A stretch of DNA of 64,000 nt from contig NZ_CP032762.1 of assembly GCF_003641205.1 (NCBI RefSeq), positions 2,418,001 to 2,482,000 on the forward strand, written 5' to 3'. The translations under genes were made by a program, and so were the position numbers. Origin of the DNA: Rhodococcus sp. P1Y. Lineage in GTDB: Bacteria; Actinomycetota; Actinomycetes; Mycobacteriales; Mycobacteriaceae. The notes beneath the pieces are model-generated. The model was given only the letters and a program-made list of their open reading frames with translations, had not been told where the DNA came from and did no database searches. Each line of letters starts with the position of its first letter. The first letter of the stretch is position 1. Of this stretch, positions 35,694-45,462 are shown piece after piece.

Positions 35694-36341
35694 GTGACCA
35701 CGCAGTCGACGCCGGACGTCGAGGACAAGCCGATGACGTTGCGAGAGCAGAAAAAGGCGGAGCGGCGCGAGCAGCTGCTGGCTGCAGCTGCATCGATGTT
35801 CGCGGACCGAGGATTCACATCGGTGCGCCTGGAGGACTTGGGCGCAGCTGTCGGTGTCAGTGGGCCAGCGGTGTATCGGCATTTTCCGAACAAGGAGGCG
35901 GTTCTGGTCGAACTGCTGGTCGATATTTCGGCGTTCTTGCTTGCGGGAGGACGGCGGGTGGTGGACGACGAAGGTGAGGGCGGGCAGACACTGAGGGATT
36001 TGATCGAGTTCCACTTGGACTTCGCGGTCGGCTCGCCTGCTCTGATTCGAATCCAGGATCGGGACCTGCAAAATCTGCCCGAATCCGCCCGGCGCAAAGT
36101 CCGCAGAATGCAGCGCGAGTACGTGGAGCTGTGGGTATCGACGCTCTGTTCAGTCGATTCGAGTTTGAGTGAGTCCGATGCCAGGACGCAGGCTCACGCG
36201 CTGTTCGGTCTGATCAACTCCACTCCGTACAGTGCGGGACGAAGTCCATCTCGGGGTGCGCGTTCGGTCCTCCGAGGCATGGCGTTCGGTGCCCTCGGCA
36301 TCGAGGAGCAATGCGGGGACGTTCGTTCGGTGAACGGCTGA
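35694..36341 (+). CDS. TetR-family regulator, likely of the leucine-degradation operon
   Basis: The 215-residue protein has a TetR helix-turn-helix at about 25-75 (AASMFADRGFTSVRLEDLGA and VSGPAVYRHFPNKEAVLVEL) and a TetR ligand domain. The GTG start has GAGGGGAG 4-5 bp upstream. Its position opposite accD1, with palindromes between them, suggests repression of the operon relieved by a pathway acyl-CoA. A similar regulator flanks carboxylase operons of this kind in other mycolic-acid bacteria. Confidence 0.87.
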   Translation: MTTQSTPDVEDKPMTLREQKKAERREQLLAAAASMFADRGFTSVRLEDLGAAVGVSGPAVYRHFPNKEAVLVELLVDISAFLLAGGRRVVDDEGEGGQTLRDLIEFHLDFAVGSPALIRIQDRDLQNLPESARRKVRRMQREYVELWVSTLCSVDSSLSESDARTQAHALFGLINSTPYSAGRSPSRGARSVLRGMAFGALGIEEQCGDVRSVNG

Positions 36342-36471
36342 GATTTCAGCGGAGGTAACTGGATTTTGTCCATTCGACAGTCTGGCGGACTCTCGACGGC
36401 TCGACTGGACATGAACTCGTCAAAAAGACGATCAGACTCCGCGTAGGGACCGAGCTGGCTGTGGTGGCTCT

Positions 36472-37662
36472 TTACTGCTTGGGAACGCGCACGATCAGTG
36501 CGTCGCCTTGTCCGCCGCCGCCGCACAGTGCTGCTGCGCCGATTCCGCCGCCGCGGCGCTGCAGTTCGAGTGCGAGATGCAGCGCGATGCGGGCGCCGGA
36601 CATGCCGAGTGGGTGACCGATTGCGATGGCGCCGCCGTTGACGTTGACCTTGCTGTCGTCGATTCCCAGTTCACGGGTCGAGGCGATCCCGACGGCCGCG
36701 AAGGCTTCGTTGATCTCGATCAGATCGAGGTCCTTGGGGTCGATTCCTTCCTTCGCGCAGGCTTTGACGATCGCGCGTGCCGGCTGAGACTGGAGCGAGG
36801 AGTCGGGGCCGGCGACGACGCCGTGTGCACCGATTTCGGCGATCCACGTGAGCCCGAGGCTTTCGGCTTTGGTCTTGCTCATCACGACGACGGCGGCGGC
36901 GCCGTCGTTGATGGTCGAGGCATTGCCCGCGGTGATGGTGCCGGTCTTGGAGAAGGCCGGGCGGAGTTTGGCGAGGGTGTCTGCGGTGGTGTCTGCGCGG
37001 ATGCCCTCGTCCTGCGAGAAGATAATCGGATCGCCCTTGCGCTGCGGAATTTCGACCGGCACGACCTCGTCGTCGAAGTTGCCGTTCTTCCAGGCCGTCG
37101 CTGCCCGCTGGTGTGAGGCTGCGGCGAACGCGTCCTGCTCTTCGCGGGTGCTGGCGACCGCGCCGTCGTTGCGGGATTCGGTGAGCCCGCCCATGGCCTG
37201 CTCGGTGAAGATGTCGTACAGCCCGTCGTACGCGAGGTGATCTTTCATGGTCACGTCGCCGTATTTGAATCCGGCGCGGGACTTTTCGAGCATGTGCGGT
37301 GCCTGCGTCATCGATTCCTGACCGCCTGCGACGACGATCTCGAATTCACCAGCACGGATGAGCTGATCGGCCAGGGCGATGGCGTCGACGCCCGACAGGC
37401 ACACTTTGTTGATCGTCAGGGCGGGGACGTCCATCGGGATGCCTGCGGCAACTGCTGCCTGACGAGCGGGGATCTGGCCGGCGCCTGCGGTGAGGACCTG
37501 GCCCATGATGACGTACTCGACGAGCTCGGGTGCTACACCGGACTTGTCCAATGCTCCCTTGATCGCGATCCCGCCGAGATCGGAACCCGAGAAGTCCTTC
37601 AACGATCCGGACAGTCGACCGACCGGGGTACGAGCCCCGGCGACGATGACAGAGACGGTCAC
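36472..37662 (-). CDS. Acetyl-CoA C-acetyltransferase (thiolase)
   Basis: The 396-residue thiolase shows the acyl-accepting Cys in [11 protein letters not shown], the [11 protein letters not shown] region, the His in [12 protein letters not shown] and the second Cys in [10 protein letters not shown]. The start is placed at a GTG at 37662 ([13 protein letters not shown] follows); an ATG 12 bp upstream is possible. It would split acetoacetyl-CoA, an end product of leucine breakdown, into acetyl-CoA, so its place beside the carboxylase operon makes sense. Confidence 0.88.
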   Translation of the reverse strand: MTVSVIVAGARTPVGRLSGSLKDFSGSDLGGIAIKGALDKSGVAPELVEYVIMGQVLTAGAGQIPARQAAVAAGIPMDVPALTINKVCLSGVDAIALADQLIRAGEFEIVVAGGQESMTQAPHMLEKSRAGFKYGDVTMKDHLAYDGLYDIFTEQAMGGLTESRNDGAVASTREEQDAFAAASHQRAATAWKNGNFDDEVVPVEIPQRKGDPIIFSQDEGIRADTTADTLAKLRPAFSKTGTITAGNASTINDGAAAVVVMSKTKAESLGLTWIAEIGAHGVVAGPDSSLQSQPARAIVKACAKEGIDPKDLDLIEINEAFAAVGIASTRELGIDDSKVNVNGGAIAIGHPLGMSGARIALHLALELQRRGGGIGAAALCGGGGQGDALIVRVPKQ

Positions 37663-38088
37663 GACACAACCCACTCGAGTTCGATTCCGGACTTCTCGAT
37701 CATCGACTTGCTCTCCTCTTGGTGTCCACTCAGCAAACTGCAGCTCGATACGCCCAGTTAACTTTGAACTGGGGCTTTATTGCGAGCCTCCTAGCGGAAT
37801 CGATCGTTGCGTGGACTAATAGGTCGATCTACGTCCGTTCAGTGAACGTTCTCGCGCCTGTTTCATCCCTGCTCGGTGGACGGTCGCACTGCCGTTGTTG
37901 TGGTTCCCTGGACCAGTACCGCTGGAGGTCAGCCAGCCCAGCGTGTATCCCGCCAATGCCAGAAGCTTCGGGTCAATCCTGCGTCGGCGCTCATGGATTG
38001 GCTGTAACTTGCTGGCCGCGCGGCAGGTGCGGTCGACGTCGTCAATGGATGCACCATGCAGACTTCAACCAGACATAACCCTCCCAGC
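37663..38088. other. Intergenic region (426 bp) upstream of the thiolase gene
   Basis: No gene is supported. It should contain the thiolase promoter and the 3' end of the LuxR transcript. The one clear structure is the inverted repeat at 37753-37773. Confidence 0.45.
37753..37773. promoter_or_regulatory. Inverted repeat upstream of the thiolase gene
   Basis: CCCAGTT (37753-37759) and AACTGGG (37767-37773) are perfect 7-bp arms around a 7-bp spacer. The inner AGTTAAC resembles the AGTTA arms at the accD1 operators, so the same TetR protein could bind. A weak terminator for the LuxR transcript is the alternative. Confidence 0.4.
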
Positions 38089-40410
38089 CTATTTGCGCGC
38101 GTGCTGCCAGACTGCGATTTGGGTGCGTGAGGTGAAGTCGAACTTGTTGAAGATGTGTTCGACGTGCGCCTCGACCGTCCTTATCGAGATCGACAAAGCA
38201 GTTGCGATCTCTTTGTTCGACTTTCCTATTGCGATGAGTTCAGCGACCTGTGACTCCCGTTTGGTCATTTCTGGCTCTGCTGTGAGACCGCTGGCGACGT
38301 ATTCGGCGGTGTCTTGTGCATCAGCGCCCCTATTCAATGCAAAATTGATTGCGTCGTGCAGGCTGGATGAGGCGCCATGTCTCATCTCCTCCCGGAGGCC
38401 TGCGGTCCCCAGTTCTTCGTCGAGTTTCGCGACACACTCTTCGTGCAGAAAATCGAGACGACCGAAGGCTGACAACGCTGCACCCGTGTCATCCCACAAG
38501 CGAGTGGACATACCGATCAGCTGTGCGCCCCTGATGAATTCGCCCGAATCCGTTGCGATCCAACCAAGCACTTCGAACGACCGTGCCAAAACCAATCGCT
38601 CACCGAATTCGGTCATCAACTCTATGCTGGTGTTGAGTTCGATGACAGCTGACTCTGGTTTGCCCTGACGCCACAGCGAGATCGACAGCGCCCAATGCGC
38701 GTGAGCTTTGTACCATGATTCACCGTTACGTTCACTCAGCTGTACAGAGTTCGACGCATACGCACTCGAGGCTTCGTAATCACCCAGCATTATCGATGTC
38801 AAAGCAAGTTGAACCAACGCAATCGACATACCAACGAGGTCATCTCGAGATTCACATCCAAGATAGGCTGCCTGCAACGTCTCGGCTGCCGTCGTCAAGT
38901 CACCTGAATGAAGTGACGCAACGCCGGAGGCCAGGCCGAATCTGTGACGGAGATGCTCACTCTCAATTTTCTGTGAAAGTACAAGCCCTGCAGCAGTTTC
39001 GGCGACAGCCGAATCGGTGTCACCCTGCATCAGCGCCAGCCATGTGTCCGCCCATTGGGCTTGTGCGCGGACATAATCTGCGTCTGGATGTTGATCCAGC
39101 GCAGCGGCTAGCCAACTTCGCCCTTCCGTCAGCGATCCTGTCGAGTGCCAGTAGATTCGTAGGGCTCCCGCTATGACTATTGCTTCAACTCGACCACTGA
39201 GCATCGCGAACTGCATCGCCGAGCATATATCGGCATGGTGATGCCTCATTTGTCGAAGATGCGGGAGCTGGTTCGGTCCAAATTCCTCCAAGTGCGACTG
39301 CGCGACCAACTTCGCAAAGTGCCCGCAGTGCAGCTGCCGTGTCTCGGATTCTTTGCCGCCGTGGTTCAGTTCGGCGCGTCCGAATTGACGGATTGGTTCC
39401 AAGAAACGATAGGACGCGTCGGGGTGCACTGCCAGAACCAGTACTGACTTGTCGACAAGACCAGCGAGAGCTGCCAGCACGTCAGGACATGTCAAGTTCG
39501 TGCGCTCGCAGACTGCCGTGGCAGCGGCTAGGTCAAAGGATCCGACGAAGACCGATACTCGCGTCCATACCTCCTGTTCCGCGGGTGTACACAGCTGAAA
39601 ACTCCAATTCATGAGAGCATTCAGCGCCTGTTGGCGCCCTGTTGCGCCGTGTGCATTCGACAATAGGTCGGGCAGATCCTCTACTCGGCTGGCAATCTGT
39701 TCGATGGTCATCGAGCGCAGGCGGGCTGAGGCCAGCTCGATGGCGAGTGGAATGCCGTCGAGACACGAGCAAAGTACCCGGACAGCGGACCGGTTTTCGT
39801 CAGTGATCTCGAAATCTGGTGCTACAGAACGTGAACGGTCCAGAAACAGCTGAACCGCCTCGAACTCGAGTAACTCGGCCACCGTTGCATCCTCTGCTCC
39901 GGCGGGGCTCGTCAGGGGTGGCAGAACGTGGACGTGTTCACCGTTGACCCCGAGTGCTTGCCTACTAGTGGTCAGGATTCTCAGCTGTGGCGCGAATCGT
40001 AACAAGGTGTGAGCCACGGTGGCAGTTGCGGCGGCCAAGTGTTCGCAGTTGTCGAGTACGAGCAACACCCGTCGTGATTGCAGGTAGCCGCCGAGCGTGT
40101 CGATCGGGTCGCCATGGGACTGATCCCGCACATCGAGCACTCGAGCAATCGTTCGCGATACGCCAAGCGGGTCGTCGATTTCAGCTAACTCGACGAGCCA
40201 GACACCATCTGGAAAACGCCGTCGTATGCCCTCCGCTACCTCTACGGCGAGCCTGCTCTTGCCTACCCCACCTGGGCCAGTAAGGGTGACGAGCCGATTG
40301 GACGACAACAGCTGTGTGACGGATTCGAGGGCTCGACGGCGGCCGACGAAGTTCGTCAGCTCCGCGGGCAAGTTTCCAGTTCGTCGAGGTGACCGTCTGG
40401 ATGTGCTCAC
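38089..40410 (-). CDS. Large ATPase-LuxR transcriptional regulator
   Basis: The 773-residue protein has an N-terminal NTPase module (FVGRRRALESVTQLL, Walker A GPGGVGKS at about 45-52, the VLLVLDNCEH Walker B region), a long helical middle likely made of TPR-like repeats, and a C-terminal LuxR helix-turn-helix (MTKRESQVAELIAIGKSNKE and IRTVEAHVEHIFNKF). This is the architecture of signal-transduction ATPase activators of the MalT/AfsR-like group. The start is the GTG at 40410 with GAGG close upstream. It is divergent from the catabolic operon at 40602, of which it is the probable activator. Confidence 0.85.
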   Translation of the reverse strand: MSTSRRSPRRTGNLPAELTNFVGRRRALESVTQLLSSNRLVTLTGPGGVGKSRLAVEVAEGIRRRFPDGVWLVELAEIDDPLGVSRTIARVLDVRDQSHGDPIDTLGGYLQSRRVLLVLDNCEHLAAATATVAHTLLRFAPQLRILTTSRQALGVNGEHVHVLPPLTSPAGAEDATVAELLEFEAVQLFLDRSRSVAPDFEITDENRSAVRVLCSCLDGIPLAIELASARLRSMTIEQIASRVEDLPDLLSNAHGATGRQQALNALMNWSFQLCTPAEQEVWTRVSVFVGSFDLAAATAVCERTNLTCPDVLAALAGLVDKSVLVLAVHPDASYRFLEPIRQFGRAELNHGGKESETRQLHCGHFAKLVAQSHLEEFGPNQLPHLRQMRHHHADICSAMQFAMLSGRVEAIVIAGALRIYWHSTGSLTEGRSWLAAALDQHPDADYVRAQAQWADTWLALMQGDTDSAVAETAAGLVLSQKIESEHLRHRFGLASGVASLHSGDLTTAAETLQAAYLGCESRDDLVGMSIALVQLALTSIMLGDYEASSAYASNSVQLSERNGESWYKAHAHWALSISLWRQGKPESAVIELNTSIELMTEFGERLVLARSFEVLGWIATDSGEFIRGAQLIGMSTRLWDDTGAALSAFGRLDFLHEECVAKLDEELGTAGLREEMRHGASSSLHDAINFALNRGADAQDTAEYVASGLTAEPEMTKRESQVAELIAIGKSNKEIATALSISIRTVEAHVEHIFNKFDFTSRTQIAVWQHARK

Positions 40411-40520
40411 AATCCTCAAAACCTAACGCCGATGATCCCGTGAGGTCAACATTCGCACGAGCGCACAACGACTAGGTAGACGAGTAGGGGTTAACACGGA
40501 TGTTGTGGTTGGGCCCATGC

Positions 40521-40546
40521 GGTCATGCTTGCTTCAGATCATGACC
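40521..40546. promoter_or_regulatory. Inverted repeat in the divergent LuxR/MFS promoter region
   Basis: GGTCATG (40521-40527) and CATGACC (40540-40546) are perfect 7-bp arms with a 12-bp spacer. They lie in the middle of the 191-bp region between the regulator and the MFS gene. They are a good candidate for the LuxR-type activator's binding site. Confidence 0.5.
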
Positions 40547-40601
40547 TAGCTCACTTTCAGGTCGTGAACATGCCCAAACCACTCGTTGCGATGGAGACAA
40601 G

Positions 40602-41918
40602 ATGAACAGACCGGACCTAGCTCGACAATCGGGCCTGAACGGGAATGAGGAAGCCTCGCGCAAGCGGCCTGGGACTCTCCGAACCCTGCTAGGTGCGGGT
40701 GTCGGGAACATGTTGGAGTGGTACGACTGGAGCGTCTACGCCATCTTCGCGTCGTTCTTTGCTCACCAGTTCTTCGTCGACGATGGCGGGACCGGAGCCG
40801 TTCTGTCAGCTCTTGCCGTATTCGCAGTCGGATTCCTCATGCGCCCGATCGGAGGCTTCGTTTTCGGGGCGTTGGCCGACCGGCGAGGTCGCAAGTTTGC
40901 AATGACGACGTCCATGCTGTTGATGGCAGCAGGAAGCCTTCTTGTCGGTGTCGCACCCACGTATGCGCAAGTCGGAGTGTGGGCTGCGGTGATTCTGGTG
41001 TTTGCCCGGTTGGTTCAGGGATTGGCGCACGGGGGTGAAATCTCTGCTGCGTACACCTACATAGCAGAGGTCGCTCCGCCTCATCGTCGCGGATTGTGGT
41101 CGACAACGGTGTACATCTCGATCACGGCGGGGATCCTGGGAGCTTCGCTCATCGGCGCGGCAGCGTCGTCGATCTTCGGTGTAGACGAACTCCGCGACTG
41201 GGCGTGGCGAATTCCATTCGTCTTCGGTGGCCTGCTTGGGGTCGTGAGTTTGTATCTCCGCAGATCGCTGGAAGAGACGGACTCGTTCCGTCAGGCGGAC
41301 CACAAACCGCAGACATTGCGTGAGCTCGGAAGAGGTTTGGCGCGTAGCAAACTGAGCGTGTTCAGGATCATGGGAATGACGGCAGGCGTCACGGTTGTCT
41401 ACTACATCTGGGCCGTAGGTGCGTCTGGGTTTGCGATCAGCGCAAAGGGCGCGGACGCCGAGGCCGTTCTCTGGGCGACTGTATTCGCGAACGTATTCTT
41501 CATGCTGACATTGCCGCTTTGGGGCTGGCTCGCTGACCACTACGGTCGGCGCCGAGTTTTCATCGGGTACGCCGTCTCGATGGCAGTGCTCGCATACCCA
41601 CTGCTTTCCCTGCTGAACGCATCGGCGCTTCGACTGGGCCTGTTGATGGCGGTAGCTCTGTTCTTCATCGGAGCATTCGTCGGACCGATGCCCGCGTTCT
41701 TCTCCGAGTTGTTCCCAGCCCAGGTGCGCGCAACAGGCGTCGGTGTCAGTCAATCAGTGACAATCGCAGTCCTGGGAGGCACCGCTCCGTACCTGTTGAC
41801 CTGGCTGTCCAGTCACGATCTGCAATGGGTCTTCGGCGTGTACACCGTAGTTCTCGCACTGATCGGCTTGATCGCCACCCTGTGCACACCCGAAACCAAG
41901 GACCTCGGACTCCGATGA
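40602..41918 (+). CDS. MFS transporter, metabolite:H+ symporter type
   Basis: The 438-residue protein has the metabolite:H+ symporter (MHS) family opening GAGVGNMLEWYDWSVYAIFA, the loop motif GALADRRGRKFAM and LVQGLAHGGEISAAYTYIAE. Relatives such as ShiA, KgtP and ProP carry shikimate, 2-oxoglutarate and other small carboxylates. It is the first gene of the operon and presumably brings in the substrate. Its stop overlaps the ATG of the hydratase gene (ATGA). Confidence 0.88.
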   Translation: MNRPDLARQSGLNGNEEASRKRPGTLRTLLGAGVGNMLEWYDWSVYAIFASFFAHQFFVDDGGTGAVLSALAVFAVGFLMRPIGGFVFGALADRRGRKFAMTTSMLLMAAGSLLVGVAPTYAQVGVWAAVILVFARLVQGLAHGGEISAAYTYIAEVAPPHRRGLWSTTVYISITAGILGASLIGAAASSIFGVDELRDWAWRIPFVFGGLLGVVSLYLRRSLEETDSFRQADHKPQTLRELGRGLARSKLSVFRIMGMTAGVTVVYYIWAVGASGFAISAKGADAEAVLWATVFANVFFMLTLPLWGWLADHYGRRRVFIGYAVSMAVLAYPLLSLLNASALRLGLLMAVALFFIGAFVGPMPAFFSELFPAQVRATGVGVSQSVTIAVLGGTAPYLLTWLSSHDLQWVFGVYTVVLALIGLIATLCTPETKDLGLR

Positions 41919-42697
41919 CCACAAACGAAGTCCACTACGAAGTCCGAAACCACACGGCTCACATCATCATCGACCGACCGGAACGTCGTAATGCAATGTC
42001 CCTGTCGGTCAGTCGAACCCTGATCGAATACTTCGGCACTGCCGAAGCTGACACCAATGTGTGGGCGATAACGGTCACAGGCAGTGGCCAGGACGCGTTC
42101 TGTGCCGGCGCCGATCTGAAAGAGTTCGACGACATCGCACGCGCAGGACGTCAGATTCCCGCCCCGATGACTGGAACGCAACGCAACGTGCACGAGGTCG
42201 TTCTCGAAACGACCAAACCCACAGTGGCCATCCTCAACGGCCCCGCAATCGCCGGCGGATGCGAACTCGCTTTGGCGTGCGATCTACGAATCGCCGCTCG
42301 CCACGCCACCATCGGGATGCCTGAGGCAAAACGCGGAATGGGCGCCAATTTCGCATCGGTTCTACTTCCGCGTCTCGTGCCACGGGCAGTTGCCCTCGAG
42401 ATGCTCTATCTGGGTGAACCGATCACTGCCGAGAAAGCACTCGCCTACGGATTGTTCAATCGGGTCGTGGACGCCACGGAACTGGCGTCGACCGCGAACA
42501 GTTTCGTCTCCGCGCTGGTCGAAAATGCACCGCTCACACTTCGCCGCTACAAGGAAATGGCAACCAAGACCTGGGAGATCCCCGTCCACAACGCGCTGCG
42601 CATGAACGTCGGGCCGAACCCCTACGCATCGGCCGATCGCGAAGAGGGGATCCGTGCATACCTCGAAAAACGCTCACCTCGTTGGCAGAACCGCTGA
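41915..42697 (+). CDS. Enoyl-CoA hydratase/isomerase-family protein
   Basis: The 260-residue crotonase-fold protein has the oxyanion-hole stretches AFCAGADLKEF and NGPAIAGGCELALACDLRIA, and a Glu in GMPEAKRGMG at the catalytic position. The two catalytic Glu residues of true hydratases (in GCEL and MPEA) are both present. It would hydrate the enoyl-CoA made by the following dehydrogenase. Confidence 0.87.
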   Translation: MTTNEVHYEVRNHTAHIIIDRPERRNAMSLSVSRTLIEYFGTAEADTNVWAITVTGSGQDAFCAGADLKEFDDIARAGRQIPAPMTGTQRNVHEVVLETTKPTVAILNGPAIAGGCELALACDLRIAARHATIGMPEAKRGMGANFASVLLPRLVPRAVALEMLYLGEPITAEKALAYGLFNRVVDATELASTANSFVSALVENAPLTLRRYKEMATKTWEIPVHNALRMNVGPNPYASADREEGIRAYLEKRSPRWQNR

Positions 42698-42720
42698 CAA
42701 CCGAAACACTGGAGATTCGA

Positions 42721-43878
42721 ATGTTCGCTTTGAATGAAGACCAACTCGCCATTCGCTCGGCCGTCACCGAACTATGCGCCAAATTCCCAGCGGAGTACTG
42801 GCAGAAATGTGATTCGGAACTTGCCTACCCAGAAGACTTCGTACGCGCTCTCGGAGAAGCAGGCTGGCTGTCCGTGCTGATACCCGAGGAGTACGGCGGT
42901 GGAGGCGGGACCTTGACCGACGCTTCCATCATTCTGGAGGCCATCAATCGATCGGGAGGGACCGGGGTTCCGGCGCACGCCCAGATGTACACCATGGGGA
43001 CAATCTTGCGGCATGGAACCGACGAGCAGAAGAACCGGCTGTTGCCCGAGATCGCCGCGAATCGAATCCGCCTACAAGCCTTCGGGGTAACAGAACCAGA
43101 TGCAGGATCCGACACGACTCGAATCAGAACCTTTGCCAAACGGGACGGTGACCACTACATCGTGAACGGGTCCAAAATCTGGACTTCCCGGTACCAGCAC
43201 TCGGACTACATGCTACTTCTCGTACGAACAACGCCGTACGACGATGTTGTGAAGAAGACAGACGGGCTTTCCGTGTTGCTGGTCGATCTGCGCGACGCCA
43301 CGGAATCGATCGACGTCCGTCCGATTCGGACCATGACTGCTCACGAGACGAACGAGATTTTTATCGAGAACCTGCGGGTACCCGTTGAAAATCTCATCGG
43401 AGTCGAAGGCAAGGGATTCAAATATATCCTGTCCGGGATGAACGCGGAGCGGATCCTCATCGCTTCCGAGGTTCTCGGCGACGGGTTCTGGTTCGTCGAA
43501 CAGGCTTCGAAATATGCTCGTGAACGCGTTGTCTTCGGTCGTCCGATCGGCCAGAATCAAGGTGTGCAGTTTCCACTCGCACAAGCCTATTCGGATCTCA
43601 GTGCCGCCAGTTTGATGCGATTTCAAGCTGCCGCCCTGTTCGAATCCGGACAGCAGCCGGGTTTCGAAGCGAACGCCGCAAAACTACTGGCCTCCAAGGC
43701 CAGTTGGGCTGCGGCGAACGCCGCCATGGACACCTTCGGTGGATACGGATTGGCCGAAGAGTACGGAATCGAACGAAAGTTCAGAGAAGCGCGCCTACCT
43801 ATCGTCGCTCCGATAAACAACAACCTCATCTTGGCCTACATCGGCCACCAAGTACTCGGCATGCCCAAGTCTTACTGA
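42721..43878 (+). CDS. Acyl-CoA dehydrogenase
   Basis: The 385-residue protein starts at the ATG at 42721 (MFALNEDQLAIRSAV), 6 bp after GGAG. It has RLQAFGVTEPDAGSDTTRIR, YIVNGSKIWTSRYQHSD and FGGYGLAEEYGIERKFREAR. The C-terminal EGT motif that holds the catalytic Glu of medium-chain enzymes is replaced by IVAPINNNLI, so the base, if present, must come from elsewhere, as in isovaleryl-CoA dehydrogenases. The C-terminus GHQVLGMPKSY is typical of dehydrogenases found with CaiB transferases. Confidence 0.87.
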   Translation: MFALNEDQLAIRSAVTELCAKFPAEYWQKCDSELAYPEDFVRALGEAGWLSVLIPEEYGGGGGTLTDASIILEAINRSGGTGVPAHAQMYTMGTILRHGTDEQKNRLLPEIAANRIRLQAFGVTEPDAGSDTTRIRTFAKRDGDHYIVNGSKIWTSRYQHSDYMLLLVRTTPYDDVVKKTDGLSVLLVDLRDATESIDVRPIRTMTAHETNEIFIENLRVPVENLIGVEGKGFKYILSGMNAERILIASEVLGDGFWFVEQASKYARERVVFGRPIGQNQGVQFPLAQAYSDLSAASLMRFQAAALFESGQQPGFEANAAKLLASKASWAAANAAMDTFGGYGLAEEYGIERKFREARLPIVAPINNNLILAYIGHQVLGMPKSY

Positions 43879-43896
43879 AGAATTAGAGGAAAACCA

Positions 43897-44700
43897 ATGG
43901 ATCTCAATCTGAAAGACAAGTCTGTCATCGTCACCGGCGGCAGCAGTGGTATCGGGCTGGCTACCGCCCGGACCTTTGCGGAAGAGGGCGCTCGCGTCGT
44001 CATTGCGGCACGCCGCAAGGAAGTGCTCATCGAGGCAGCGGATCAGATATCCCAATCGACGGGAACACAGGTCGACTGGGTGGAGACCGATGTGCGTGAA
44101 CCAGCCGATCTCGATCGGCTCGTGAATTCGGTAATAGATCTGCACGGACGAATCGATGTACTGATCAACAACGCCGGTGATGGTGTGTACAAACCATTTC
44201 TGGACGTTACCGACGAAGAACTCGTTCACGGCACCGCCGTCAATTTCTTCGCACAGTTCCGATTGACCCAACGTGTCGTTCCACTGATGCTCGACAACGG
44301 CGCGGGGGTTATTGTCAATGTAACTGGCGAGACCGGGATTCGAGTCACAACACCACCATTCCTCTCATCGTGTACCGGACCATCGAAGTCGGCCGAGAAC
44401 AGGCTCACCAAGATCCTGGCCAGCGAGTTCGGCGAACGCGGAATTCGAGTGAATGCCGTAGTACCGGGGTACGTTCTCACCGACGAGCGCTTCGCGAAAT
44501 GGCAAGCAGAGCTGGGTGATTCCTCTCCCGAGGACGTTCGAGCTCAGATGAGGTCGTGGGCTCCTGGAATCGCTCGGCCGAACAAGGAATGGGGAACTGC
44601 GCAAGAACTTGCCGACCTCATCGTCTATGCGGCGTCCGACCGCTCGAAGTTCGTCAACGGCGCAATCCTGGTCGCCGACGGCGGCGACGACAAGTCGTAG
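43897..44700 (+). CDS. SDR-fold protein lacking the catalytic Tyr
   Basis: The 267-residue protein has a normal cofactor half (VIVTGGSSGIGLAT, VLINNAGDGVYKP) but an unusual active site. Where SDRs have Ser and YxxxK, it reads VTGETG and SSCTGPSKSAEN: the Lys (K164) is kept but the residue four before it is Thr160, with Cys159 before that. It may be a non-classical dehydrogenase, a hydratase-like enzyme or inactive. The ATG has AGAGGAAA upstream. It is followed after 9 bp by the MBL gene. Confidence 0.82.
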   Translation: MDLNLKDKSVIVTGGSSGIGLATARTFAEEGARVVIAARRKEVLIEAADQISQSTGTQVDWVETDVREPADLDRLVNSVIDLHGRIDVLINNAGDGVYKPFLDVTDEELVHGTAVNFFAQFRLTQRVVPLMLDNGAGVIVNVTGETGIRVTTPPFLSSCTGPSKSAENRLTKILASEFGERGIRVNAVVPGYVLTDERFAKWQAELGDSSPEDVRAQMRSWAPGIARPNKEWGTAQELADLIVYAASDRSKFVNGAILVADGGDDKS

Positions 44701-44709
44701 GAGAAGACA

Positions 44710-45462
44710 ATGAGTCTGAAGATTCATGCGCTGCCAGCCGGCGTCATTCGTGATTTTCCGGTCTCAGCCGTCCAGTACCAACGCGGCTTCGGTGTCACCC
44801 ACGACACGCCGATGATCATGTTCGTGATCACCGGCGGTGAGTTTCCCATCGTCGTCGACAGCGGAACGCCCGAACCGGAATTCGTCCGCAAGCATCACGG
44901 CTACGACTTCGAACGCGCGCCGAGCGAACACCCGCGGGAAAGTTTGCGCAATATCGGCGTTAGCCCTGCTGACGTGGGCCTTGTAATCCATACGCATCTG
45001 CACTGGGATCATTGTGGAAACAATGATCTGTTCGATAACGCCCACTTCGTCGTGCAACAGGCGGAGCTTCACTTCGCTGTCGATCCGCTGGAACCCGCCC
45101 GCCGAGCCTTCGAGAACACCGAGGAGATCGCACCTACCTGGTCACCGATGCTCAATCGCTTCCGGACGGTCTCAGGTGATGCAGCCGTCGCTCCAGGAGT
45201 AAGTCTGATCTCGCTACCTGGACATACGCCCGGCTCCCAAGGCGTTCTCGTGGAGACCGACACCGGTAAGCATCTGATCGCCGGAGACACCATCGACACG
45301 CGAGCGAACTGGGAGGGGGATTCGCGCTCAGCGCACATCCCGTCAGGTTCATTCGTGAACTTGAGTGACTACATGGCCAGCTTCGCCAAGATCGAAACGC
45401 TCGATGCCGTAGTCGTACCGAGCCACGATCCCGAGGTACTCGAGAAGGGAGTGTTCGGCTGA
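44710..45462 (+). CDS. Metallo-beta-lactamase-fold hydrolase
   Basis: The 250-residue protein carries HxHxDH in VIHTHLHWDHCGNND (about 97-105), the PGHTPGSQG His, Asp in IAGDTIDT and a final PSHDPEV His. It resembles the AHL-lactonase-like branch of the fold. A TAGGAGAAG site precedes the ATG. In this operon it may open a lactone or hydrolyse a thioester. Cluster 1 has a different hydrolase of the same fold at 4934. Confidence 0.85.
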   Translation: MSLKIHALPAGVIRDFPVSAVQYQRGFGVTHDTPMIMFVITGGEFPIVVDSGTPEPEFVRKHHGYDFERAPSEHPRESLRNIGVSPADVGLVIHTHLHWDHCGNNDLFDNAHFVVQQAELHFAVDPLEPARRAFENTEEIAPTWSPMLNRFRTVSGDAAVAPGVSLISLPGHTPGSQGVLVETDTGKHLIAGDTIDTRANWEGDSRSAHIPSGSFVNLSDYMASFAKIETLDAVVVPSHDPEVLEKGVFG

